Below are positions 16,901 to 25,319 of a stretch of 64,000 nt of DNA, piece by piece; the stretch's first letter is position 1; the number at the start of each line of letters is the position of its first letter. The notes beneath the pieces were generated by a model. It searched no databases, was not told the DNA's origin, and saw nothing but the letters and a program-made list of their open reading frames with translations. Position numbers and translations under genes: made by a program. This DNA is from Gaopeijia sp041688945. GTDB lineage: Bacteria > Gemmatimonadota > Gemmatimonadetes > Longimicrobiales > Gaopeijiaceae. The stretch covers positions 13,924-77,923 of the forward strand of contig JBDNHE010000104.1 in assembly GCA_041688945.1 (NCBI GenBank), written 5' to 3'.

Positions 16901-17136
16901 AAAAGGACACAGCGGCCGAGCTCTCGCTCGAGGCCCGGCTGGCCCGGCTGGAAGAGATTCTTTCAGCCATTGAGGCCGACGAACTCGAATTAGGTGACGC
17001 CCTGAAGATCTTCGAGGAGGGAGTGGGTCACATCCGCGCCGCCGAGGAGACTCTCGCCAAGGCGCAGCTCAGGGTCGAAGAAGTGCTGGGCAACGGAAAG
17101 ACGGTTCCGCTGGACGCCCCGGAGGGGACGGAGTGA
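16897..17136 (+). CDS. xseB: Exonuclease VII small subunit
   Basis: The 79-residue helical protein contains LEARLARLEEILSAIEADEL and the LGDALKIFEEGVGHIRAAEETLAKAQLRVE core of XseB, which forms the multi-copy helical sheath on XseA. The ATG overlaps the xseA stop by 4 nt and its own stop overlaps the ispA start, so xseA, xseB and ispA are translationally coupled. Confidence 0.95.
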   Translation: MKKDTAAELSLEARLARLEEILSAIEADELELGDALKIFEEGVGHIRAAEETLAKAQLRVEEVLGNGKTVPLDAPEGTE

Positions 17137-18038
17137 CCGACTTCGACCTGAAGGGCTATCTCGCCGCGCGCGCCGTTGAGGTCGAAGCGGCCCTCTCTCG
17201 CTCTGCGGATCGATTTAGCGCTGAGCTGCCGGAATCGCTCGCACCTGCGGCCGCCCACGGGACCCTCTCCGGTGGGAAGCACCTGCGCCCGATTCTTTGC
17301 CATGCGGCCTATCGCGCGTGTGGCGGAACGGCTTCGGATGAGGCGGTTCATGACTTTGGTGTGTCACTGGAGATCATTCATGGTTACTCGTTGATGCACG
17401 ACGACTTACCGAGTATGGATGATGCAGAACTGCGCCGGGGAAAACGGACCACGCATAAGGTGCACGGGGTCGAAGCAACGACTCGGGCCGGCGCCCTGCT
17501 GATCCCGCTGGCAGCGCGTCAGGCGCTTGAGGGTGCCAGGGCGCTCGGGGTCGATGAGACCACGGCCCGTCGTGCCTCTGTCACCCTCATGGAAGCGGCC
17601 GGGGCGGGAGGGATGGTTGGGGGCCAGGGCCTGGACCTGATGGGCGAGGGCCAGCGGCTTCGAGTGAACGACCTGAACGAGCTGCATCGTCACAAGACAG
17701 GGGCGCTTCTGGCCGCATCGCTCCGGATGGGGTCGATCGCCGCCCAGGCTCATGAAACTACGATCGGAGCGCTCACGTCGTATGGTCGGGCCATTGGACT
17801 CGCGTTCCAGATTGCCGACGACGTGCTCGACGCCACTGCCACGGCCGAAAATCTGGGCAAGAACCCGTCGGATGCCGACCTCAACAAGTCGACCTATGTC
17901 TCGCTTTTTGGGCTTGTTGAGGCCCGGCGACGCGGCCGGGCCCAGGTCGAGGACGCCAAGGCGGCTCTTTCTGGTGCGGGGATTGCATCTCCGGCACTTG
18001 TAGCGCTTGCGGACTACATCGTTCAGCGCCAGCACTAG
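17133..18038 (+). CDS. ispA: Polyprenyl (farnesyl) diphosphate synthase
   Basis: The 301-residue enzyme condenses isopentenyl diphosphate with allylic diphosphates. It carries GGKHLRP, the first aspartate-rich motif DDLPSMDDAELRRG, the GQGLDL segment and the second motif DDVLDATATAENLGKNPSDAD. The residues before the first motif (YSLMHDD) and the total length fit the short-chain FPP/GPP type. The GTG start overlaps the xseB stop by 4 nt. xseB-ispA-dxs is a widespread order and dxs follows. A palindromic repeat begins at the ispA stop codon itself. Confidence 0.93.
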   Translation: MTDFDLKGYLAARAVEVEAALSRSADRFSAELPESLAPAAAHGTLSGGKHLRPILCHAAYRACGGTASDEAVHDFGVSLEIIHGYSLMHDDLPSMDDAELRRGKRTTHKVHGVEATTRAGALLIPLAARQALEGARALGVDETTARRASVTLMEAAGAGGMVGGQGLDLMGEGQRLRVNDLNELHRHKTGALLAASLRMGSIAAQAHETTIGALTSYGRAIGLAFQIADDVLDATATAENLGKNPSDADLNKSTYVSLFGLVEARRRGRAQVEDAKAALSGAGIASPALVALADYIVQRQH

Positions 18039-18198
18039 TGTGGTGTATCCAAAATGTCTCGGCCATTCGAACGCCGATTCATCCGGCCCTGCGTCGTTGC
18101 CCCGAGTCGCGATAGCGCTGCTATCCCTCGTCGTCGCGCCTCGCAGAGTCGGCGCCTCGACGCTCTCGGTGGCTCGCGAACTTTTGATACACCGCACT
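18037..18198. repeat. Palindromic intergenic repeat, long copy
   Basis: Terminal inverted repeats (18037-18054 and 18181-18198, 16 of 18 positions complementary) enclose about 126 bp. The left end begins with AGTG that overlaps the TAG stop of ispA. A second copy at 42067-42121 shares the ends and the inner TGTCTCGGCCATTCG, but lacks about 105 bp of the middle. The middle here contains a small hairpin (GATAGC/GCTATC) and resembles the core of the palindrome at 63757-63853. It may be a non-autonomous mobile element or a transcript-end structure. Bases 18199-18384 hold nothing recognisable except the dxs leader. Confidence 0.75.
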
Positions 18199-18384
18199 GA
18201 GTCTGGCGGGTCAGCGCTGGACCCATGAGCGGGCTGGACCCTCCGGGGCAGTAACAGAGGCGCCGGGGCCCCGCAGTCGTTACCTTTTTGTCTGGTGGAC
18301 CGCCGATTTTCCTGCCGGGTAGCAGGCCGGTCCTACTACGTTTGATCAGCTGGCAGTAATCCCGCGGCGACAGGAGTTGAAACA

Positions 18385-20304
18385 GTGGCATTGCTCGACC
18401 TTATCCAGTCCCCAAAGGACCTTCGGAAGCTCGCTCCCGAACAGCTTCGTCAGGTGGCCGACGAAGCCCGGGAGCGTCACATCGACGTGCTCGCCCAGAA
18501 GGGCGGTCACTTTGGCGCCTCACTGGGTGTGGTCGAGCTGACGGTCGCTCTGCACTACGTCTTCGACACCCCGCAAGACAAGCTGGTATGGGACACCGGG
18601 CATCAGGCCTACATTCACAAGATCCTGACCGGCCGCAACGAGCAGCTCCCGACCATTCGGACCCGGCATGGCCTTGCGCCCTTCCTGCGCCGCGATGAGT
18701 CCGAATACGACGCGTTCGGGGCAGGACACGCCTCCACCTCGATTTCGGCCGCCTGGGGCATGGCGGTCGGACGCGACCTGAACAACAACGACTTCTCTGT
18801 GGTGGGCATCATCGGGGACGGGGCCATGGGCTGCGGACTCGCCTATGAGGCCCTCAACAATGCCGGACACACCGGCCGCAACTTCACCGTCGTCCTGAAC
18901 GACAACGACCAGTCGATCGGCCCAGCTGTCGGCGCGCTGAACAAGTACCTCACGACCGTCGTCACCAACCCGGCCTACAACAAGGTCCGCGAGGTGGTGA
19001 AGGACATGCTCCATCGGGCTCCCGTCACGCTGGGCGGGCTCATGGAAGAGGTCGCCGGCAAGCTTGAGGATGGCGTAAAGCACTTCCTCACCCCCGGAAT
19101 GCTCTTCGAAGCTCTCGGCTTCACCTATGTGGGTCCGGTTGACGGGCACGAAATCGAGGGGCTGGTCGACACGCTCAAGAATGTCCGGAAGATGAAGGGC
19201 CCGGTTCTGGTCCATGTGAAGACCCAGAAGGGGAAGGGCTTCCATCTGGCCGAGGAAGATCCGTGGACGTGGCATGCCGCCTCACCCTTCGACAAGGTCA
19301 GCGGCAGCGCCACGGGCAAAAAGAAGGCCGGGCTTCCTCGCTACCAGAAGGTCTTTGGCAAGGCGCTGATCGAACTCGCAGATGAGAACCCCAAGGTGGT
19401 CGCCATCACTGCGGCCATGCCGGATGGGACCTCCACGGACATGTTCGAGCAGGCCCATCCTGACCGCTACTTCGACGTCGGCATCGCCGAGGGCCACGCC
19501 GTGACCTTCGCAGCCGGGATGGCGACCGAGGGCATCCGCCCGATCGTGGCCATCTACTCGACCTTCCTGCAGCGTGGATACGACAACATCGTCCACGACG
19601 TGGCGCTTCAGGACCTGCCCGTCGTCTTCTGCCTGGATCGTGCGGGCATCGCGGGTGAGGATGGACCCACGCATCACGGCGCCTTCGACATCACCTACAT
19701 GCTGTCGGTCCCGGCCATGACGGTCACGGCTGGCAAAGACGGCATCGAGACCCTTGGGTTGCTCCGTGCTGGCGTCGACCACCTGACCGGCCCCTTCTCG
19801 CTTCGCTGGCCTCGTGCAGCCGTTCCCGCCAAGGTCCCGCACATCTCCGAGATCAGTGCCGTCCCGTACGGCACCTGGGAAGTCCTGCGGAAGGGCGAAG
19901 GCATCGCCATTCTGGCGGTCGGCACCATGGTGCTCCCCGCGATTGATGCGGCCCAGGAGCTGTCCGCTCGTGGCATCGAGGCCACGGTAGTGAACTGTCG
20001 CTACCTGAAGCCCTACGATCGCGCTGTCTTTGAAGAGGTGGTGGGCTCCCATTCGGTGGTTCTGACCGTCGAGGAAGGCTCCATCGTGAATGGTTTCGGG
20101 GCTTACATGTCCCGCGAGATCTCCGACTTCCGTCAGGGTGTAGTCCGTGTCTCGACCATGGGGATGCCGGATCGGTTCATTGAGCACGGTGGACGCGAAG
20201 AGCTCCTCCGCGAGATCGAGCTGGACCAGGCCGGCATCGTGGCCCGGGTACGTGAACTCGCTGACCAGGCCGGTCTCTCAGGGACGGCCAGGGAGACCGC
20301 GTGA
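18385..20304 (+). CDS. dxs: 1-deoxy-D-xylulose-5-phosphate synthase
   Basis: The 639-residue thiamine-diphosphate enzyme condenses pyruvate and glyceraldehyde 3-phosphate, the first step of the MEP isoprenoid pathway. Seen are the N-terminal GGHFGASLGVVELTVALHY with the conserved His, the ThDP/metal motif IGDGAMGCGLAYEALNNAG with NDNDQSI, and the pyrimidine-domain glutamate in DVGIAEGHAVTFAAGMA. FCLDRAGIAGEDGPTHHGAFD and a C-terminal transketolase domain follow. The GTG at 18385 has AGGAG 8 nt upstream. It overlaps nadK by 4 nt. Confidence 0.95.
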   Translation: MALLDLIQSPKDLRKLAPEQLRQVADEARERHIDVLAQKGGHFGASLGVVELTVALHYVFDTPQDKLVWDTGHQAYIHKILTGRNEQLPTIRTRHGLAPFLRRDESEYDAFGAGHASTSISAAWGMAVGRDLNNNDFSVVGIIGDGAMGCGLAYEALNNAGHTGRNFTVVLNDNDQSIGPAVGALNKYLTTVVTNPAYNKVREVVKDMLHRAPVTLGGLMEEVAGKLEDGVKHFLTPGMLFEALGFTYVGPVDGHEIEGLVDTLKNVRKMKGPVLVHVKTQKGKGFHLAEEDPWTWHAASPFDKVSGSATGKKKAGLPRYQKVFGKALIELADENPKVVAITAAMPDGTSTDMFEQAHPDRYFDVGIAEGHAVTFAAGMATEGIRPIVAIYSTFLQRGYDNIVHDVALQDLPVVFCLDRAGIAGEDGPTHHGAFDITYMLSVPAMTVTAGKDGIETLGLLRAGVDHLTGPFSLRWPRAAVPAKVPHISEISAVPYGTWEVLRKGEGIAILAVGTMVLPAIDAAQELSARGIEATVVNCRYLKPYDRAVFEEVVGSHSVVLTVEEGSIVNGFGAYMSREISDFRQGVVRVSTMGMPDRFIEHGGREELLREIELDQAGIVARVRELADQAGLSGTARETA

Positions 20305-21266
20305 CGTCAGGGGGATCCACTCCCCCCGAATCGCGCGACGGGGCGGCCCAGAAGCCGGTCCGGACGCTCGGGCTCGCCCTGACCACATCGGTTGACCCGA
20401 CACCGTTTCTGAAGCTGGTGGCCGCTGAGGCAGACCGGCTGGGAATCGAGCTTTGGGTTGAGCCGGACACGATCGAACGGGCCCAGGCCCCCGCACGGGG
20501 CAGCGACGGCTATCGCACGCTGACCACCGCCGTGCCGATTGACGCCATGCTAGTCCTGGGTGGAGACGGCACGCTGCTCCGCATTGGCCGGACGCTGGTC
20601 GGACGTACCGTCCCCATGCTGGGGGTCAACCTCGGAAACCTCGGCTTCCTGACCGGCGCCGCCTCCTCTGAAGTGGTGGCGGCTGTAGGATGGCTGGCCC
20701 GGGGCGAGTTCGGGGTCGAAGAGCGGACCACGCTTGAGGGCACCTTTCCCGACCTTCCCGATCAGGCCCCGCTCGTCGCGCTCAACGACATCGTCATCCA
20801 CAAGTCGGGCACCCATCGGATCGTGCGCCTGGGGCTGCACGTAGGCCCCGAGGGCAGCGAGGTGGATTTGGGTGGCTTTTCTGGAGATGGCGTGATCGTG
20901 TCGTCCCCCACCGGCTCGACCGCGTACAACCTCTCCGCTGGCGGCCCGATCGTGGCCCCCTCGGTGGATTGCTTCACGGTCACCCCCATCGCGCCCCACA
21001 CCCTGTCGGCTCGGCCCCTGGTCTTCGCCGGGCACGATTCAGTGGTGATCGCCCCTACCGAGCACGACCCCAACCTGATGGTCACAGTGGATGGCGTGGA
21101 CGCCCGGTCGCTGGACGGGACCACAGGGATTCGAGTTGGGAAGGGTGCTGGCACGGTCTGGATCGCCCGGCCGCTGAACCGTGGATGGGTCGAGACGCTC
21201 CGGCGAAAGCTGCAGTGGGCCGCCCGTCCCATCGGGGATTCCGACGGTTCCCCGGGCGACTATTGA
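20301..21266 (+). CDS. nadK: NAD kinase
   Basis: The 321-residue enzyme phosphorylates NAD to NADP. The catalytic LVLGGDGTLLR motif, the GVNLGNLGFL loop, the second-domain SSPTGSTAYNLSAGGPIV and the PHTLSARPLV segment are all present. The start is GTG in GTGA overlapping the dxs stop. The N-terminal 20 residues are low-complexity. It is followed after 32 nt by recN, a common nadK-recN order. Confidence 0.94.
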   Translation: MTSGGSTPPESRDGAAQKPVRTLGLALTTSVDPTPFLKLVAAEADRLGIELWVEPDTIERAQAPARGSDGYRTLTTAVPIDAMLVLGGDGTLLRIGRTLVGRTVPMLGVNLGNLGFLTGAASSEVVAAVGWLARGEFGVEERTTLEGTFPDLPDQAPLVALNDIVIHKSGTHRIVRLGLHVGPEGSEVDLGGFSGDGVIVSSPTGSTAYNLSAGGPIVAPSVDCFTVTPIAPHTLSARPLVFAGHDSVVIAPTEHDPNLMVTVDGVDARSLDGTTGIRVGKGAGTVWIARPLNRGWVETLRRKLQWAARPIGDSDGSPGDY

Positions 21267-21298
21267 ATTGCCCATCTAGAGCAGGCATGATCTGAGCC

Positions 21299-22960
21299 AT
21301 GCTTGTCGAACTACGCATCCGCGACTTTGCCGTTGTCGAAGACCTCACGCTTCAACTCGGGCCGGGACTCAACGTCCTGACCGGTGAAACCGGGGCAGGG
21401 AAGTCGATCATCGTCGACGCCCTATCGCTCCTTCTGGGCGAGCGGGCCTCCTCTGACGACGTGCGCTCCGGCCGTGATCGAGCCTTGGTAGAGGCTGTCT
21501 TTGATCTCGCGAACTTTCCCGATCTGGTGCAACGGCTCGATGACCTGGGGCTGCCCGCCGATGACGACCATCTGATCCTTCGGCGCGAAGTGCAGGCCCA
21601 CGGCCGCAACCGCGCCTGGGTGAACGGTTCTCCTGCAACCGCCACCGTGGTCGGTGAACTCGGATCCCGGCTGGTTGATCTGCACGGCCAGCACGAGCAC
21701 CAGACGCTCCTGGATCGCAACGCTCAGCGTGTGTTCCTGGATGCCTATGCCGGCTCGGGCGCGGTCGTCGCCGAAGTGAAGCTCGCCCACACGACTTGGG
21801 CCGCATCTCGCCAGAAGCTCGAGACGCACCGCGAGCGGGTTCGGGAACTGGAGCGGCAGGCCGATTTCCTGCGCTTTCAGCATGCCGAGATTCGCGATGC
21901 CGAACTGGATCTTGATGAGGAAGCCGAGCTTGAGCGCGACGCCCGCCGTCTGGAGCATGCCCGTGAGCTCGGCGAGGACGCCCAAAAGCTGGCCTGGGGC
22001 CTGACCGGCGGCGACGAACCGGTCCTGGATCGGATCGCCGAACTCCGCGGCCTGGCCCGGCGCCTGGCGGAGCTGGATGAATCGACCGCCGATCTGCTCG
22101 GCGCTCTCGAGAACGCCTGGCAAACCCTGAGTGCCGCTGCCAGCGATGCCGACGCCTACGCCGAAGGGATCGATCTGGACCCGGCCCGGCTCGAAGAAGT
22201 GCAGCGACGCAAAGACCTCCTCTTCCGGCTCAAACGGAAGTACGGCCCTGAGCTTTCCGATGTAGTAGACACCGGTGCTCGTCTTCAGGCCGAGGTTGAA
22301 CAGCTGGACGCCGCAGATCGTGACCTGACATCGCTTCAGGCCGAGGTTGAGACCCGCGAGGCCGTCCTGCGAGATGCCGCGACCCGACTGACCGCAGCAC
22401 GCGTCGATGCAGCCGAACGTTTCCAGACCGCCGTGAACGATGTGTTCCCAGCCCTTGGAATGCCCGACGCCCGTCTGGAGATCGCGCTACGGCCCCTCGA
22501 TGCACCCGGCACGTCCGGGGCCGAGTCGGTCGAGTTCGAGTGCGCAATGAATTCTGGATTCGCCGTCCGCCCGCTCTCCAAGGTGGCCAGCGGCGGTGAA
22601 CTGAGCCGCATCATGCTCGCGCTCAAGGCCGTCTTGGCTGAAGTCGACGCCGTGCCCACCCTGATCTTTGACGAGATCGACGCCGGCATCGGGGGAGTGG
22701 TTGCCACCGGGGTCGCCGCCAAACTGGCTGAAGTGGCGCTGAACCATCAGGTCTTTGTGATTACGCACCTGCCGCAGCTCGCCTCCCGTGCCTGCGCGCA
22801 CCTGCTGGTCGAGAAGCAGTCCGGGAGCGGACTGGTCAGCACCTCGGTTGTAACACTGCAGGGTGAGGACCGAGTGCGAGAGATCGCACGAATGCTGGGC
22901 GGTGATCCCGAGTCAGCCACCAGCCGCGATCACGCCCGAGAGCTGCTCCAGACCGGCTGA
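21299..22960 (+). CDS. recN: DNA repair protein RecN
   Basis: The 553-residue SMC-like ATPase acts in double-strand break repair. Its N-terminal head carries LRIRDFAVVEDL and the Walker A GETGAGKSIIVDAL; two long coiled-coil arms follow (about 150-350). The C-terminal head has the signature LSKVASGGELSRIMLALK, Walker B PTLIFDEIDAGIGG, and the HQVFVITHLPQLAS switch. The start is ATG at 21299. Confidence 0.95.
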   Translation: MLVELRIRDFAVVEDLTLQLGPGLNVLTGETGAGKSIIVDALSLLLGERASSDDVRSGRDRALVEAVFDLANFPDLVQRLDDLGLPADDDHLILRREVQAHGRNRAWVNGSPATATVVGELGSRLVDLHGQHEHQTLLDRNAQRVFLDAYAGSGAVVAEVKLAHTTWAASRQKLETHRERVRELERQADFLRFQHAEIRDAELDLDEEAELERDARRLEHARELGEDAQKLAWGLTGGDEPVLDRIAELRGLARRLAELDESTADLLGALENAWQTLSAAASDADAYAEGIDLDPARLEEVQRRKDLLFRLKRKYGPELSDVVDTGARLQAEVEQLDAADRDLTSLQAEVETREAVLRDAATRLTAARVDAAERFQTAVNDVFPALGMPDARLEIALRPLDAPGTSGAESVEFECAMNSGFAVRPLSKVASGGELSRIMLALKAVLAEVDAVPTLIFDEIDAGIGGVVATGVAAKLAEVALNHQVFVITHLPQLASRACAHLLVEKQSGSGLVSTSVVTLQGEDRVREIARMLGGDPESATSRDHARELLQTG

Positions 22961-23036
22961 GACTGTTCTGAGACGGGGTTGAGAAAGGGCTGAGCCAGGG
23001 CTGAGAAGTCACGGCCCCTGAGCGAGCCGCCCCGGA

Positions 23037-24554
23037 CTACCAGATCGTGCGCCAGACCCGCGCACCCAGATCCAGCCGCGACCACTTGAGCGCGTCGGCC
23101 CCCGTGCCAGACAGGGTCCCTTCCCACGCCGACCAGACCTCGACCCGTCCGCCATCCAGCGACGGCGGCCGAAACCGCAGCCCCACGCGCATCCCATGGC
23201 TGGTCCGTCCCGAGCGAGCCACCATCGCATTCGCATCCAGATAGATCGGACCTACAGGGGTGATCCCCGAGGGGTCGGTGATCGGCGGGCCTGAAAGCCG
23301 GTCAATCGTCGCCTCACCCTGCCAGGCCATGTGGTAGCCAAAGTCGGCCCACAGTCCCGGAGCGGGTGACAGGGAAGGGTTGATCCGCAGATCAACGGTC
23401 GGCCCCGGCGTCCAATCGACCGTGTGGAAGTTGAAGATCGACGGGAACGGCTCCCCATCGTCCATCAGGCGAAGCCCAATCGTCGTCCCCATCGACATCC
23501 CCGCTCGAACCCGAGCCGCCACCCCCCACTTCTCGCGCCGCAACCAGCCATCGCCACCCCCCATGAAGGCCAGCTGCGCCGCACCCGTGCCCGTGGAGAA
23601 GTGCACATTCGGATTCGGCACCGTGCCCGTCGGAAGCCGAGCCCCCGCAAACAGCGACACCCCATGCCCCTCCACCGAAGACAGATCGCCCTCGGAGAAC
23701 AGCTCATAGTCCGCCCAGATCTCCGCATCCCCCGGTGACCACAGCGGCAACTGATTCCGCAGCGAAATGAAGCGATACGGCCCCAGCACATTGGTTAGCA
23801 CATCGTCCAGGCCGTCCGAATCCAGCGCCGCATCGGCAAACACCGGATTCGCCGTAACCCCCGGCTGCCCCGCCTGAGCCAGCTCGGCATTCAAAGCATC
23901 CAACCGCCCCTGAATCGCCAACGCCACCCCGCTGCCCACGACCGGAAAGAGCCCCGTGCTCCCATAAGCCGCCCGAAACGCCGCCGCAAAGTCCGACCAC
24001 CCATTCGCATCGGTAGGCAACGAAGCCACCGCCAGATCGAGCGCAGTCATAAACCCCAAAACCACAGACGACCGAGAAATCGCCGGATTGATCCCCAAGT
24101 CCGCCCCATCTGCCGGGAACACCCGCAGATTGGCCTCCACCCGAGGCTGCACAAAGGTCACCCGCCCCCCAATGGTCAGCCGCTCCAGCACCCCCACCCG
24201 CAGCTCAACCGGAAAGGTGACCCGCGACACCTGCGCTTCCCCCCGAAGCTCCCCAGCCACCCCCGACCACGCCGCATCACCCGAAAGCGAACGAACCGCC
24301 AAGTTCAGCCCCGAAATCCCCGGAAAAACGCCCGACGCATCCCCCGCCGTCCAGTCCCCAACCAACCGGGTAGCCCCACCCCCATCCCCCAGCCGCTCCG
24401 AAGCTGAATCAAACCACCCACCAATCGAAAAAGACGCCCCACCCACAGGCAGCCGAGGCCCCCACAAGCTCTGGGCCGACAACAAGTTGGGTGACGCGAG
24501 CACAAGCATCGCGAGGACCGCCAGACCGGCGGAAGAGATGAGTCTGCGTGGCAT
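23037..24554 (-). CDS. Putative outer-membrane beta-barrel protein
   Basis: The 505-residue product of unknown function has a signal peptide (about 1-28, MPRRLISSAGLAVLAMLVL then LLSAQS). Many alternating amphipathic strands follow, such as FPVELRVGVLERLTIGGRVTFVQ and GVSLFAGARLPTG, and it closes on WSRLDLGARVWRTIW. The terminal aromatic residue and strand pattern argue for an outer-membrane barrel. The frame is open to 24647, but the ATG at 24554 starts the signal peptide; no good ribosome site is seen. It is convergent with recN and divergent from the tRNA genes. Confidence 0.65.
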   Translation of the reverse strand: MPRRLISSAGLAVLAMLVLASPNLLSAQSLWGPRLPVGGASFSIGGWFDSASERLGDGGGATRLVGDWTAGDASGVFPGISGLNLAVRSLSGDAAWSGVAGELRGEAQVSRVTFPVELRVGVLERLTIGGRVTFVQPRVEANLRVFPADGADLGINPAISRSSVVLGFMTALDLAVASLPTDANGWSDFAAAFRAAYGSTGLFPVVGSGVALAIQGRLDALNAELAQAGQPGVTANPVFADAALDSDGLDDVLTNVLGPYRFISLRNQLPLWSPGDAEIWADYELFSEGDLSSVEGHGVSLFAGARLPTGTVPNPNVHFSTGTGAAQLAFMGGGDGWLRREKWGVAARVRAGMSMGTTIGLRLMDDGEPFPSIFNFHTVDWTPGPTVDLRINPSLSPAPGLWADFGYHMAWQGEATIDRLSGPPITDPSGITPVGPIYLDANAMVARSGRTSHGMRVGLRFRPPSLDGGRVEVWSAWEGTLSGTGADALKWSRLDLGARVWRTIW

Positions 24555-24696
24555 CAACAGGGAAGACCGTCGTCGAATTCGAAGAGCCAAAACCAGGCCG
24601 GGGCAGGACCCCCGCGCCGAACGCCGAAAAGGTAACCAAATGCCCATGAACGCGCCTTGACACCCCCTACAGGCGTTTCTAGCTTCCTCACTCCAC

Positions 24697-24769
24697 GCGG
24701 GAATAGCTCAGTTGGTAGAGCATCACCTTGCCAAGGTGAGGGTCGCCGGTTCGAGTCCGGTTTCCCGCT
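24697..24769 (+). tRNA. tRNA-Gly (GCC)
   Basis: The 73-nt cloverleaf has a 7-bp acceptor stem (24697-24703 with 24762-24768), AGCTCAGTTGGTAGAGC D arm, anticodon arm CACCTTGCCAAGGTG with anticodon GCC, and T arm CCGGTTCGAGTCCGG. CCA is not encoded. Confidence 0.97.
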
Positions 24770-24778
24770 CTGGAACTC

Positions 24779-24810
24779 GGGGGGCAGCGGACTTAAACCC
24801 GTTGCCCCCC
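24779..24810 (+). other. Strong hairpin between the two tRNAs
   Basis: A 12-bp stem (GGGGGGCAGCGG with CCGTTGCCCCCC, one G-T pair) and an 8-nt loop lie between the tRNAs. There is no T-run, so it is more likely a processing or spacer structure of a joint tRNA-Gly/tRNA-Cys transcript than a terminator. Confidence 0.5.
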
Positions 24811-24818
24811 GTGTCGTT

Positions 24819-24889
24819 GGCGCCGTGGCCAAGTGGTAAGGCAGAGGACTGCAAATCCTTTATCCCCGGTTCGAATCCGGGCGGCGCCT
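24819..24889 (+). tRNA. tRNA-Cys (GCA)
   Basis: The 71-nt cloverleaf has acceptor GGCGCCG with CGGCGCC, D arm GGCCAAGTGGTAAGGC, anticodon arm AGGACTGCAAATCCT with GCA, and T arm CCCGGTTCGAATCCGGG. CCA is not encoded. Its last 15 bases (24874-24888) recur at 25085-25099. Confidence 0.97.
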
Positions 24890-24892
24890 CTC

Positions 24893-24928
24893 AAAGAGCG
24901 GGTCCTGCGAAAGCAGACCCGCTCTTTT
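24893..24928 (+). terminator. Intrinsic terminator of the tRNA operon
   Basis: An 11-bp perfect stem (24893-24903 with 24917-24927) is extended by CTGC/GCAG closed by a GAAA tetraloop, with one bulged C, and ends in TTTT. It lies 3 nt after tRNA-Cys. Confidence 0.92.
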
Positions 24929-25319
24929 CAATATGCCGCACGGTGAGAACCGCAGGTTCGACGATGTCGCGCCACAGTGCTCACCTTGGCGTGTCAGCCT
25001 CAGCGCATCGGATCGAGGATGGCCCGATGAGGCCGCGCAGCGGCCGTAAAGCGTGCAAAGCACGTGCTCGGGCCACCGGAGCTCAATCCGGGCGGCGCCG
25101 GTCGGACGGCGATCCGGTTCTCGATGGCAGCCCCGTTCCTCCCCGAACCTTCAGCCAGTCAGTCGATCTTGGCGGGACCCCGATTGCGCAGTGACAGGTC
25201 GGCTATCCCCCTCGAGTCGGCGGGGTTTCGGGAACGCTTGGTGGCTGGTATCCTGCCAAGAGCGCGCCTTCAGCGTGCACACTAAATGCAGTTGGGGGTC
25301 ACAGACCGAGGTGGGTGCG
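24929..25319. other. Gene-free junction between tRNA-Cys and the cassette-like array
   Basis: No gene could be supported in these 391 bp. The open frame running through to the next beta-propeller gene has no start signal or protein character before about 25320. The stretch contains the 15-bp repeat of the tRNA-Cys 3' end at 25085-25099, preceded by a CGTGC/GCACG hairpin. Confidence 0.5.
25085..25099 (+). repeat. 15-bp duplicate of the tRNA-Cys 3' end
   Basis: AATCCGGGCGGCGCC is identical to bases 24874-24888 at the 3' end of tRNA-Cys, in the same orientation and 211 bp away. Direct repeats of a tRNA 3' end are the usual trace of tyrosine-recombinase integration. The bases just before it could also form a degenerate T arm, so a decayed second tRNA-Cys is the alternative. 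Confidence 0.6.
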
